A program made the translations under genes and the position numbers. From CAVSIS01 sp963814875 (lineage in GTDB: Bacteria > Acidobacteriota > Thermoanaerobaculia > Thermoanaerobaculales > Sulfomarinibacteraceae): a DNA stretch of 64,000 nucleotides. The DNA lies in assembly GCA_963814875.1 (NCBI GenBank), contig CAWFFJ010000015.1:310001-374000 (forward strand), given 5' to 3'. This document shows, piece by piece, positions 19,831-27,456 of this stretch; positions within the stretch are counted from its first letter, which is position 1; every line of letters starts with the position of its first letter. The notes beneath the pieces were generated by a model that had not been told where the DNA came from, ran no database searches, and was given only the letters and a program-made list of their open reading frames with translations.

Positions 19831-20271
19831 TCAGAATCGGTTCGCGAACTCCGAGATGCCCGGGATCAAGAAGCGCTCACCCTTGAGGCCCTTCACGATG
19901 CACATGATGTGGATGACCAGAATTGCAATCCCGAGGATCGGGAACAGCAGAGCGATCAGGCAGCCGAGGCCGCCGGTGATCGCACCCAGGATCATGCCGA
20001 CGATCTGGAGGCCGATGAAGACCACGACCCAGAGCGCGGTGAGCACGAGACCGTGCTTGGCGTGCCACTGGACCTCGCGGTCGTCCTTTTCGACCAGCAG
20101 CGGGATGAGCGCGAGCAGGCCGAGGTAGGCGAGCACGATCATGACCGAGCGGTTGTCGGAGACCTTGCCGCCAGCGAAGGGCGGCGGCGGAGTCGACGGC
20201 GGTGGCGGAGTTGACGGGGGTGGTTGAGGGGTGCCGGCGCCCGGACCCTGAGATGACCCATCCATAGCCAT
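19831..20271 (-). CDS. DUF4870/Tic20-like membrane protein with Pro-rich N-terminus
   Basis: 146 aa. Residues ~1-35 are Pro/Ser/Thr/Gly-rich and probably disordered. The rest has three hydrophobic helices (VMIVLAYLGLLALIPLL, VLTALWVVVFIGLQIV, IALLFPILGIAILVIHI) with VQWHAKHGL between the first two, the DUF4870 pattern. ATG at 20271 follows GGAGG with 6-nt spacing. Function unknown; the neighbour yidD suggests envelope biogenesis (inference). Confidence 0.82.
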   Translation of the reverse strand: MAMDGSSQGPGAGTPQPPPSTPPPPSTPPPPFAGGKVSDNRSVMIVLAYLGLLALIPLLVEKDDREVQWHAKHGLVLTALWVVVFIGLQIVGMILGAITGGLGCLIALLFPILGIAILVIHIMCIVKGLKGERFLIPGISEFANRF

Positions 20272-20357
20272 GGCGAACCTCCAAGCGGTGCTCTCGGTGA
20301 CGGTGCGACTGTGCCGTCGAGATCGAGATGATTGTATCGCGACTTCGTCGCGCATCA

Positions 20358-20392
20358 AGGGGCGTTTGCCGGGCGGCCCGGCAAACGCCCCT
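20358..20392 (-). terminator. Strong 15-16-bp hairpin after the 88-aa ORF
   Basis: GGGGCGTTTGCCGGG (20359-20373), loop CGG, CCCGGCAAACGCCCC (20377-20391), with A20358-T20392 extending it. It starts on the stop codon of the minus-strand ORF at 20391 and ends ~90 bp before the next minus-strand start. Confidence 0.7.
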
Positions 20393-20657
20393 AGAGAGAA
20401 GGCTCTTGGACCACGTACGCGCCGAGGAGGAAGTGGTCGTCGGAGGCGTCTTCCACGCCGGCCTTCCAGTCCCACGGGTCGGTGGCTCGGCGGTAGACGT
20501 CGCACTGGGAGGCGATCTGGCGCCGGGCGGGGCGGAGGCCGCCGGCGAGTTGGTTTTCGTACACCACCGCGCGGAACCGGAGGTAGAGCTGGCCGCCCCG
20601 ATCCGCCCGCCTCACGACCCCCGCTGCGACCTGCCCTCGAGCTCGCCGCCTCGGCAT
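20391..20657 (-). CDS. Small hypothetical protein (88 aa)
   Basis: Unrecognised. The N-terminus is Arg-rich, the middle reads as ordinary protein (GGQLYLRFRAVVYENQLAGG) and the end has an acidic stretch (VEDASDDHF). Support for a real gene: GGGAGG 5 nt before the ATG and a strong hairpin exactly at the stop. Against it: short and high-G+C, where chance open frames are common. The rest of the gap up to 20919 holds no other gene; it contains the promoter at 20792-20820. Confidence 0.45.
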   Translation of the reverse strand: MPRRRARGQVAAGVVRRADRGGQLYLRFRAVVYENQLAGGLRPARRQIASQCDVYRRATDPWDWKAGVEDASDDHFLLGAYVVQEPSL

Positions 20658-20791
20658 CGATGCCTCCCAGGTCTACCGTGAGGCGGGAAGTGGGCCTGGA
20701 CAAGTGCCGTTTCGAGCGCGCCACCAACCGTGCCGGGTGCAATGCGCAAACTGCTCTAGGGAAGCCCCTTGCGATTGAAGAGAAGCGCCCC

Positions 20792-20820
20792 TTGCACAAT
20801 ATGGGAGAATGGACTATATG
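20792..20820 (+). promoter_or_regulatory. Sigma-70-type promoter for the protease/toxin-antitoxin operon
   Basis: TTGCAC (20792-20797), 17-bp spacer, TATATG (20815-20820). Expected transcript start is ~93 nt before the TTG at 20920. This stretch is A+T-richer than the core genome. Confidence 0.55.
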
Positions 20821-20919
20821 TCTCGGATGTTGCGTATTCACTCCGTCGGAGGTCCCCGGCGGAGTGCGTCGCCCGAGGTCGACAGATCGTCAGTAGCGTA
20901 ATGGCGTGAGGGGGGATGG

Positions 20920-21924
20920 TTGAACGAACAGAGGCGCCGCTTCATTCAGGCTCTTGAGGCGAACCGAGAATCTCAGGTCTTGGTGTACTTCACCGGCGAC
21001 CGTCCCGGCCTCGAGGCGCAGATCCACTCTGAGGTGCTTCACCTCTTTGCACGACATCTTGATGCCATGGGGGACATGCGCCGGCTCTCCCTGTTCCTGT
21101 ATACCCGAGGGGGTGAGACCCTTGCGGCGTGGACCTTGGCCAATCTACTCCGTCAGTTCTGCAAGGAGCTTGAGGTCATCGTCCCCTCCAAGGCTCATAG
21201 CGCGGGAACACTGCTTGCTCTTGCAGCTCAGAGCATCATCATGACAAGGCAAGCCACGCTCGGCCCAATAGATCCAAGTGTCCAGGGGCCCCTGAACCCT
21301 GGCATTCCAGGTGCACCGACACAGGCAAGGGTGCCGGTCAGCGTTGAGGACGTCAGCGCATTCATCGACTTCGCCAAATCGATCACTGATTGGCCCGAAT
21401 TGCAGAATACTGCTCTTCGCCTGTTGGCGAGTCGCGTTCACCCCCTCGTCCTCGGCAGCTCCTTCCGGGCACGAGGACAGATCAAGATGCTTGCGCGGAA
21501 GCTCATGGCCGGTCGGCCGCAAGATGAGGAGGAGATTGAACGCCTCCTCTCGTTCCTCTGCAGCGAATCGGGCAGCCATGACTATACAATTGACCGGCGT
21601 GAGGCGAAGGACAACCTTGGCTTGCCCATCGAGGAGCCAGATGGCCGTCTCTATGCCCTGATCAAGGCCCTGTATGACGATCTAGCGGAACAACTGCTTC
21701 TCTCCGAGCCGTTTAATCCGATGATTGTGCTCGGCGCCGGAGACCGCTTGCCCTACTCGTTTGATAGGGCGGTGATCGAGAGCCTGGCGGGCGGATCCGA
21801 CGTCTTCCAGAGCGAAGGCACCCTTACGCGCCAGATCGTCCCCACACCACAAGGTCCGCAGCAGGCCGTCCAGGATCAACGTATCTTCGAGGGTTGGAGG
21901 CACTCCGATGCGAATGCTGACTGA
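20920..21924 (+). CDS. SDH/SppA-fold (ClpP-like) serine protease family protein
   Basis: 334 aa. Resembles the 'serine dehydrogenase proteinase' (SDH_sah) family: an oxyanion-type SLFLYTRGGETLAAW and a nucleophile region SKAHSAGTLLALAA with the Ser of HSAG, followed by LGPIDPSV. Members are ClpP-fold and often have no signal peptide, as here, so it is cytoplasmic or membrane-peripheral. TTG start with GAGGGGGG upstream. It overlaps the antitoxin-like gene by 17 nt, making a three-gene operon with MazF. G+C and codon use are lower than the flanking core. Substrate unknown. Confidence 0.78.
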   Translation: MNEQRRRFIQALEANRESQVLVYFTGDRPGLEAQIHSEVLHLFARHLDAMGDMRRLSLFLYTRGGETLAAWTLANLLRQFCKELEVIVPSKAHSAGTLLALAAQSIIMTRQATLGPIDPSVQGPLNPGIPGAPTQARVPVSVEDVSAFIDFAKSITDWPELQNTALRLLASRVHPLVLGSSFRARGQIKMLARKLMAGRPQDEEEIERLLSFLCSESGSHDYTIDRREAKDNLGLPIEEPDGRLYALIKALYDDLAEQLLLSEPFNPMIVLGAGDRLPYSFDRAVIESLAGGSDVFQSEGTLTRQIVPTPQGPQQAVQDQRIFEGWRHSDANAD

Positions 21925-22276
21925 CCGATTGGGACTTGCCTTGACTGAGCCGAGTACGGCCTCTGTGCAGCCTGTGACAGCGTACACAGCCTATGAACTG
22001 CCGATCTCGTCTGGGACCTCGGATCCGGCTTCGCTCGCCTGCATCTACATGAACATGTTGGTTCCGCTCGGTGCGGAAGGTGAACCTGTCGGTTCCTTCG
22101 AGGGCATCGCGGGGGCAAAGCCGGGCGAGCCCGAATGGTCCTCCCCCGACGAATTCTTCGCGGCCCTGGCCGAAGACTACGACAGACTGAGAGCGGATCC
22201 TGTTGCATGGAAGGCGGAGCTCGACGAGGAAGAGGCGTGGGACGCGTCTCTGGATGATGGCCTGATAGACGAATGA
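21908..22276 (+). CDS. Antitoxin-like small acidic protein upstream of MazF
   Basis: 122 aa, strongly acidic C-terminal half (DEEEAWDASLDDGLIDE). No recognised DNA-binding motif. Identified by position: GGAGG seven nt before the ATG, overlap with the protease gene upstream and 4-nt ATGA overlap with the MazF/PemK gene downstream, as in type II toxin-antitoxin pairs. The acidic tail would suit binding to a basic toxin groove (inference). Confidence 0.6.
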   Translation: MRMLTDRLGLALTEPSTASVQPVTAYTAYELPISSGTSDPASLACIYMNMLVPLGAEGEPVGSFEGIAGAKPGEPEWSSPDEFFAALAEDYDRLRADPVAWKAELDEEEAWDASLDDGLIDE

Positions 22277-22659
22277 GCCCGGCAGGCGGCCCCACACCAA
22301 AGCGTGGCGAGGTCTGGCTAGTTGACTTTCGCCCCGGTAGGGCAACCGAAGTGAGCGATAAGGAGCGTCCAGCCCTCGTTGTGTCCACGGACGAGTTCAA
22401 CCGGACAAGCCGCAGGTGGGCGACGGTCCTCCCGATCACGACGAATCTACAGCCCGTTGCGGCGCGAGTCAGAGTGAACCCTCCCGAAGGCGGTCAGACC
22501 AAGCCTGGGATGATCATGTGCGATCAGGTGAGGACGTTGACGATAACGGATAGATTCAAACACCTCCGAGGAGCCGTCAGCCTGGATACGATGCGCCGTG
22601 TAGAAGAACGGCTGGCACTCGTATTGGGCCTTCAGTCCGAGAGGCCCTATCCTAATTAG
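22273..22659 (+). CDS. MazF/PemK-family endoribonuclease toxin
   Basis: 128 aa, family length. Seen: KRGEVWLVDFRPGRATEVSDKERPALVVS at the N-terminus with the RGEVWLV...RPALVVS signature, VLPITTN in the middle and QVRTL...RFKHLRG near the end (conserved QxR and loop). MazF-type toxins cut mRNA at short motifs. Coupled to the antitoxin-like gene by ATGA. Its stop overlaps, by 8 bp, the ancestral stop of a convergent gene later split by an IS. Confidence 0.88.
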   Translation: MSPAGGPTPKRGEVWLVDFRPGRATEVSDKERPALVVSTDEFNRTSRRWATVLPITTNLQPVAARVRVNPPEGGQTKPGMIMCDQVRTLTITDRFKHLRGAVSLDTMRRVEERLALVLGLQSERPYPN

Positions 22660-22735
22660 TACCCTCAGGAAGAAACTCGTTCTTCTGCCGGCGAGCGGCG
22701 GACGACGATGCTCCAATACCGCCCGTGGCCGAATC

Positions 22736-22741
22736 GGAGCC
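22736..22741 (+). repeat. Target-site duplication of the outer IS copy (GGAGCC), left
   Basis: GGAGCC here and at 26643-26648 directly flank the outer IS copy. The reading frame of the interrupted minus-strand gene is continuous across one copy of it. Confidence 0.85.
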
Positions 22742-22864
22742 CCCGACTTCGACAGTTGGAGGCCGGAATCGACGGTTTTCAGGGAAGCCGATTGAGCATT
22801 TTCAACAACTTGCGAGCTGGGATTCACGAAGTGTTGTAATGGCATGCCTGTGATGCGATAGCTA

Positions 22865-22894
22865 TTGACAGTGGATATATGCCTGAGTTAGAGT
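22865..22894 (+). promoter_or_regulatory. IS-internal promoter, probably giving a leaderless transposase mRNA
   Basis: TTGACA (22865-22870), 18-bp spacer, TAGAGT (22889-22894). The expected start point is at or next to the GTG at 22901, and no Shine-Dalgarno is present. The same arrangement is at 24711-24740 in copy B. Confidence 0.55.
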
Positions 22895-22900
22895 CGTGGC

Positions 22901-24685
22901 GTGCAGGTCAAGATCACTCGCTCGGGCCCCCGCAGCTACCTCCAGATCGTCCGGGCCTACCGCGACCCCGAGACCCGGAAACCCAAGCAGGAGCACATCG
23001 CGAACCTGTGCCGACTCGACCAGCTCGGCGAGGCCGACCTGGACACCCTGATCAACGGCCTGCTCCGGGTCACCGACCGCCCCAGCCTCGACGAGCTCAC
23101 CCGGGGCATTACCTCGGACAACACCACCTTCGCCCCAGCCGAGCAACTCGGCGACGTGTGGGCCGTCATGGAGATCTGGCGCCAGCTCAAGCTCGCCCAG
23201 GCGGTGCTCAAGTCGACCCGAGGCCGCCGCCACCAGGTCGACATCGAAAAGCTGGTCCGGGTCATGGTCGTCAACCGTCTGTCGGACCCGCGCTCGAAGC
23301 TCGGCATCCTGCGCTGGATCGAGCAGGTCTACTTGCCCGGCATCGACCGTGACCAGGTCACCCACCAGAACCTCCTGCGGGCCATGGACGTCCTCGTCGA
23401 GTGCAAGGGCGCGCTCGAGCGGGAGCTGGTCGGGACCCTGCTGCCGCTCTTCGACACTGAGATGGAGGTCGTCTTCTACGACATCACCACCATCGGGGTC
23501 GAGGGCGAGACCCAGGTCGAAGGCGACCTGCGGCAGTGGGGCAAGTCCAAGGACACCGACGGAATCGCACGGCAGTTTGCGGTCGGCCTCGTGCAGACGG
23601 CCGACGGCTTCCCGGTCACCCACGAGGTCTTCGAGGGCAGCATCTCGGAAACCACCACGGTGCAGGGCATCGTGACCCGGCTGTGTGAGCGCTTCCCGGT
23701 CAAGCGTCTGGTCTTCGTGGCCGACCGGGGAATGATCTCGCTCGACAACCTTGCCGAGCTGGAGAGCATGACGGTCAACGGCCGCAGCGTGGAGTACATC
23801 CTGGCGGTGCCCGCGCGAAAGTACCGGGAGATGATCGAGGACCTTCCAGGGATGCACCGGCAGCTGCTGAGTCAGAGCCGGGAGACCGGGCAGGAGAGCG
23901 TCTGCGAAGCCGATGCCGCAGGCCGGCGGCTGGTGATGGCGCACTCGCCGGAGATCGCGAGACGAGCACGTAGGATGCGGGCGCAGCGGGTCGCGAAGGC
24001 GCTGCGCCGGGCGCGGGGGCTTGCCGGCAAGCTGAACGCGCAGGAGGACGGACGGCCGGGCCGGGGGCGGCGGCTGAGCGACAACGGCGCGATGGTCACG
24101 ATGCATCACGAGCTGGTCGAGGCGAAGCTAACGCGGCTGATCAAGCTGGACCTCAAGAGCGAGATCTTCCGCTGGTACTGGAACGTGGACGAGCTGAAAC
24201 GGGACCTGGAGCTCGACGGCAAGCTGGTGCTGATCTCCAACGTGCGCGACATGACGGCTGAGGAGCTGGTGGCTCGGTACAAGGACCTGGCGGACATCGA
24301 GCGTGGCTTCCGGGTGGTGAAGGGTCAGCTCGAGATCGCGCCGGTGTACCACCGGCTGCCGGATCGCATCCGGGCGCACACCTTCATCTGCTTCCTCGCG
24401 CTGGTGATCCAGAGGGTGATGCGTTTCAGGCTGCGAAGGTCAGGTCTGAACGTCTCGCCGGAGGAGCTGCTGTATCGGCTGCGGACGGTCCAGCGTCACA
24501 ACGCAAGGCTGGCAACAGGGACGAACTTGACCGGGATCTCCGCGATGACCCCCGAACAGCGCGCACTCTTCGAGGCGATCGGGGTCCCCCGACTTCGACA
24601 GTTGGAGGCCGGAATCGACGGTTTTCAGGGAAGCCGATTGAGCATTTTCAACAACTTGCGAGCTGGGATTCACGAAGTGTTGTAA
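22901..24685 (+). CDS. IS1634-family transposase, copy A, C-terminus exchanged
   Basis: 594 aa DDE transposase of the IS4 superfamily. Seen: first Asp in FYDITTIG, second in FVADRGMISLDNL, and the YREK-type region (YKDLADIERGFRVVKGQ) with E six residues before K. All catalytic parts are present. The original C-terminus, preserved in copy B as GVRQPTRKAVEAAA, is replaced after GV by ~33 residues read from copy B's left end. Activity could therefore be altered. GTG start, probably leaderless. Confidence 0.88.
   Translation: MQVKITRSGPRSYLQIVRAYRDPETRKPKQEHIANLCRLDQLGEADLDTLINGLLRVTDRPSLDELTRGITSDNTTFAPAEQLGDVWAVMEIWRQLKLAQAVLKSTRGRRHQVDIEKLVRVMVVNRLSDPRSKLGILRWIEQVYLPGIDRDQVTHQNLLRAMDVLVECKGALERELVGTLLPLFDTEMEVVFYDITTIGVEGETQVEGDLRQWGKSKDTDGIARQFAVGLVQTADGFPVTHEVFEGSISETTTVQGIVTRLCERFPVKRLVFVADRGMISLDNLAELESMTVNGRSVEYILAVPARKYREMIEDLPGMHRQLLSQSRETGQESVCEADAAGRRLVMAHSPEIARRARRMRAQRVAKALRRARGLAGKLNAQEDGRPGRGRRLSDNGAMVTMHHELVEAKLTRLIKLDLKSEIFRWYWNVDELKRDLELDGKLVLISNVRDMTAEELVARYKDLADIERGFRVVKGQLEIAPVYHRLPDRIRAHTFICFLALVIQRVMRFRLRRSGLNVSPEELLYRLRTVQRHNARLATGTNLTGISAMTPEQRALFEAIGVPRLRQLEAGIDGFQGSRLSIFNNLRAGIHEVL
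24582..24587 (+). repeat. Target-site duplication of the inner IS copy (GGGTCC), left
   Basis: GGGTCC here and at 26535-26540 flank copy B inside copy A. Same 6-bp length and GGnnCC form as the outer duplication GGAGCC. Confidence 0.85.
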
Positions 24686-26534
24686 TGGCATGCCTGTGAT
24701 GCGATAGCTATTGACAGTGGATATATGCCTGAGTTAGAGTCGTGGCGTGCAGGTCAAGATCACTCGCTCGGGCCCCCGCAGCTACCTCCAGATCGTCCGG
24801 GCCTACCGCGACCCCGAGACCCGGAAACCCAAGCAGGAGCACATCGCGAACCTGTGCCGACTCGACCAGCTCGGCGAGGCCGACCTGGACACCCTGATCA
24901 ACGGCCTGCTCCGGGTCACCGACCGCCCCAGCCTCGACGGCTCACCCGGGGCATTACCTCGGACAACACCACCTTCGCCCCAGCCGAGCAACTCGGCGAC
25001 GTGTGGGCCGTCATGGAGATCTGGCGCCAGCTCAAGCTCGCCCAGGCGGTGCTCAAGTCGACCCGAGGCCGCCGCCACCAGGTCGACATCGAAAAGCTGG
25101 TCCGGGTCATGGTCGTCAACCGTCTGTCGGACCCGCGCTCGAAGCTCGGCATCCTGCGCTGGATCGAGCAGGTCTACTTGCCCGGCATCGACCGTGACCA
25201 GGTCACCCACCAGAACCTCCTGCGGGCCATGGACGTCCTCGTCGAGTGCAAGGGCGCGCTCGAGCGGGAGCTGGTCGGGACCCTGCTGCCGCTCTTCGAC
25301 ACTGAGATGGAGGTCGTCTTCTACGACATCACCACCATCGGGGTCGAGGGCGAGACCCAGGTCGAAGGCGACCTGCGGCAGTGGGGCAAGTCCAAGGACA
25401 CCGACGGAATCGCACGGCAGTTTGCGGTCGGCCTCGTGCAGACGGCCGACGGCTTCCCGGTCACCCACGAGGTCTTCGAGGGCAGCATCTCGGAAACCAC
25501 CACGGTGCAGGGCATCGTGACCCGGCTCTGTGAGCGCTTCCCGGTCAAGCGTCTGGTCTTCGTGGCCGACCGGGGAATGATCTCGCTCGACAACCTTGCC
25601 GAGCTGGAGAGCATGACGGTCAACGGCCGCAGCGTGGAGTACATCCTGGCGGTGCCCGCGCGAAAGTACCGGGAGATGATCGAGGACCTTCCAGGGATGC
25701 ACCGGCAGCTGCTGAGTCAGAGCCGGGAGACCGGGCAGGAGAGCGTCTGCGAAGCCGATGCCGCAGGCCGGCGGCTGGTGATGGCGCACTCGCCGGAGAT
25801 CGCGAGACGAGCACGTAGGATGCGGGCGCAGCGGGTCGCGAAGGCGCTGCGCCGGGCGCGGGGGCTTGCCGGCAAGCTGAACGCGCAGGAGGACGGACGG
25901 CCGGGCCGGGGGCGGCGGCTGAGCGACAACGGCGCGATGGTCACGATGCATCACGAGCTGGTCGAGGCGAAGCTAACGCGGCTGATCAAGCTGGACCTCA
26001 AGAGCGAGATCTTCCGCTGGTACTGGAACGTGGACGAGCTGAAACGGGACCTGGAGCTCGACGGCAAGCTGGTGCTGATCTCCAACGTGCGCGACATGAC
26101 GGCTGAGGAGCTGGTGGCTCGGTACAAGGACCTGGCGGACATCGAGCGTGGCTTCCGGGTGGTGAAGGGTCAGCTCGAGATCGCGCCGGTGTACCACCGG
26201 CTGCCGGATCGCATCCGGGCGCACACCTTCATCTGCTTCCTCGCGCTGGTGATCCAGAGGGTGATGCGTTTCAGGCTGCGAAGGTCAGGTCTGAACGTCT
26301 CGCCGGAGGAGCTGCTGTATCGGCTGCGGACGGTCCAGCGTCACAACGCAAGGCTGGCAACAGGGACGAACTTGACCGGGATCTCCGCGATGACCCCCGA
26401 ACAGCGCGCACTCTTCGAGGCGATCGGGGTCCGCCAGCCGACCCGAAAGGCAGTCGAAGCCGCCGCGTAGTGGCATTTCTGGGAACTCGACCTCATAGAA
26501 TCAATACCTTACGCGCGTAACTGTCGAACTTGGG
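24588..26534 (+). mobile_element. IS1634-type insertion sequence, inner copy B
   Basis: 1947 bp, same ends as copy A, nested in it. One base shorter than copy A, which is explained by the deletion that breaks its transposase frame. It has its own complete right end, so the sequence after it (26541-26642) is the displaced right end of copy A and not a tandem duplication. Confidence 0.9.
24747..26470 (+). pseudogene. IS1634-family transposase, copy B, broken by a 1-bp deletion
   Basis: Starts with the same GTG and ~65 residues as copy A. One base is missing near 24938-24940 (GACGAGCTC in copy A reads GACGGCTC here), so the start codon is out of frame with the remaining ~510 residues. That downstream part keeps all catalytic residues and the native end RQPTRKAVEAAA with stop at 26468-26470. 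Either a mutation or a sequence error. Confidence 0.85.
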
Positions 26535-26540
26535 GGGTCC
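26535..26540 (+). repeat. Target-site duplication of the inner IS copy (GGGTCC), right
   Basis: Partner of 24582-24587. Confidence 0.85.
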
Positions 26541-26600
26541 GCCAGCCGACCCGAAAGGCAGTCGAAGCCGCCGCGTAGTGGCATTTCTGGGAACTCGACC

Positions 26601-27227
26601 TCATAGAATCAATACCTTACGCGCGTAACTGTCGAACTTGGGGGAGCCGTTCTCTTGCCGCACGTTCGCGTCGGGCAAACCGATCCTCGAAAGGAAGGCG
26701 GCGAATCTCTGTGAAATGTCCTCCCGGTAGAGCCCTGCGACCTGACACACTACGTTCTCCGGCCTCCGGGCCTCCAATTCCAGGATTGGAATCGTGAAGT
26801 AGTGTTTGAAGTCGATGATGCATGGCGGGAGATGGGTCGCCGGCGGAAACTCAAGGTAGTGGTATCTCGGATTGTGATTGCCCATCAACGTCGTACCAGG
26901 GCTGTGCTTCTTGCTAATCTGTTGAGAGCGTATTTTGAGCTCCACAAGATGTTCCCCACGAAAGACATGCTCGGCGTTGTATAGCGGTGCCACCAGGGCG
27001 GATATGAGTATCTTGTCCCGGTTTGGTCTCTCCTCGATGCGGTATGTCTTGTCTTGTTGAAGGTCGCAATCCTGAGTCAGTACGACGGCAAGCGGGAACA
27101 GAATGCGAGAGATGTGCAGGAGCCCGTCTCTTTCGGTAGCGAATTCCAAGAACTCTATGTCACGGACAACATCTCCCTGCCGAACTCGCGAACCGGATTC
27201 GTAGACAACCTCAGTCGTTTTCGTCAT
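26601..27227 (-). CDS. Hypothetical protein with an LTQDCDL motif, 3' end replaced by IS sequence
   Basis: 208 aa as it stands. Unrecognised family; FPLAVVLTQDCDLQQDK (~residues 45-60) is the most conserved-looking element. No signal peptide or membrane helix. The last 13 codons and stop come from the IS right end. Removing the IS and one GGAGCC restores a frame that runs on through 22735-22652 for 27 more codons to a TAG, giving 222 aa. Third gene of an operon with a TIGR04255-type gene; its start overlaps the previous stop by 17 nt. Lower G+C than the core. Confidence 0.75.
   Translation of the reverse strand: MTKTTEVVYESGSRVRQGDVVRDIEFLEFATERDGLLHISRILFPLAVVLTQDCDLQQDKTYRIEERPNRDKILISALVAPLYNAEHVFRGEHLVELKIRSQQISKKHSPGTTLMGNHNPRYHYLEFPPATHLPPCIIDFKHYFTIPILELEARRPENVVCQVAGLYREDISQRFAAFLSRIGLPDANVRQENGSPKFDSYARKVLIL
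26643..26648 (+). repeat. Target-site duplication of the outer IS copy (GGAGCC), right
   Basis: Partner of 22736-22741; encodes Gly-Ser of the interrupted minus-strand gene. Confidence 0.85.
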
Positions 27228-27456
27228 CGATTATCCGAGCCCACTGTTCAACTCTCGTTGGTTTGCGGACGGTATATAATGGCCCGTCCTTCTCCGTAAC
27301 TGAAGGGGCAAGTTGCATTTCTCTGGAGTAATCGGAACCATCAACGCGGCCGACAATGCCCTCGGTTTCGGGCGCGTGAGGACACGGATCCGGCGTGCCC
27401 TTTGTGGAGTTGTCTGGCACATAGGAGGCCGTCCAGCTGTTTTCATCGTTGACCAC
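27211..27456 (-). CDS. Small hypothetical protein between TIGR04255-type and LTQDCDL genes
   Basis: 81 aa from a GTG at 27456 that has GGGAGG six nt upstream. Polar, no recognised domain; middle contains a Pro/Cys stretch (GTPDPCPHAPETEG). It overlaps the upstream gene by 14 nt and the downstream gene by 17 nt, the main reason to accept it. Function unknown. Confidence 0.6.
   Translation of the reverse strand: MVNDENSWTASYVPDNSTKGTPDPCPHAPETEGIVGRVDGSDYSREMQLAPSVTEKDGPLYTVRKPTRVEQWARIIDDEND

Larger units (their letters stand above)
22742..26642 (+). mobile_element. IS1634-type insertion sequence, outer copy A (split by copy B)
   Basis: Copy A is 22742-24587 plus 26541-26642, 1948 bp in total. 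Ends are CCCGACTTCGACAGTT at the left and the reverse complement of CCCAAGTTCGACAGTT at the right (14/16 match). It carries one transposase gene and is flanked by a 6-bp duplication GGAGCC. Copy B is inserted 102 bp from its right end. Apart from one base deletion and a noticed single-base change, the two copies look identical, so both moves are recent. Confidence 0.9.

Noticed and set aside
24725..26470. 581-aa transposase starting MPELESW
   Set aside because: Its first ~70 residues are in the wrong frame; it is joined to the true transposase frame only because of the 1-bp deletion.
26428..26642. Tandem ~108-bp duplication at the IS right end
   Set aside because: Explained fully by nested insertion: the second copy is the displaced right end of the outer IS.
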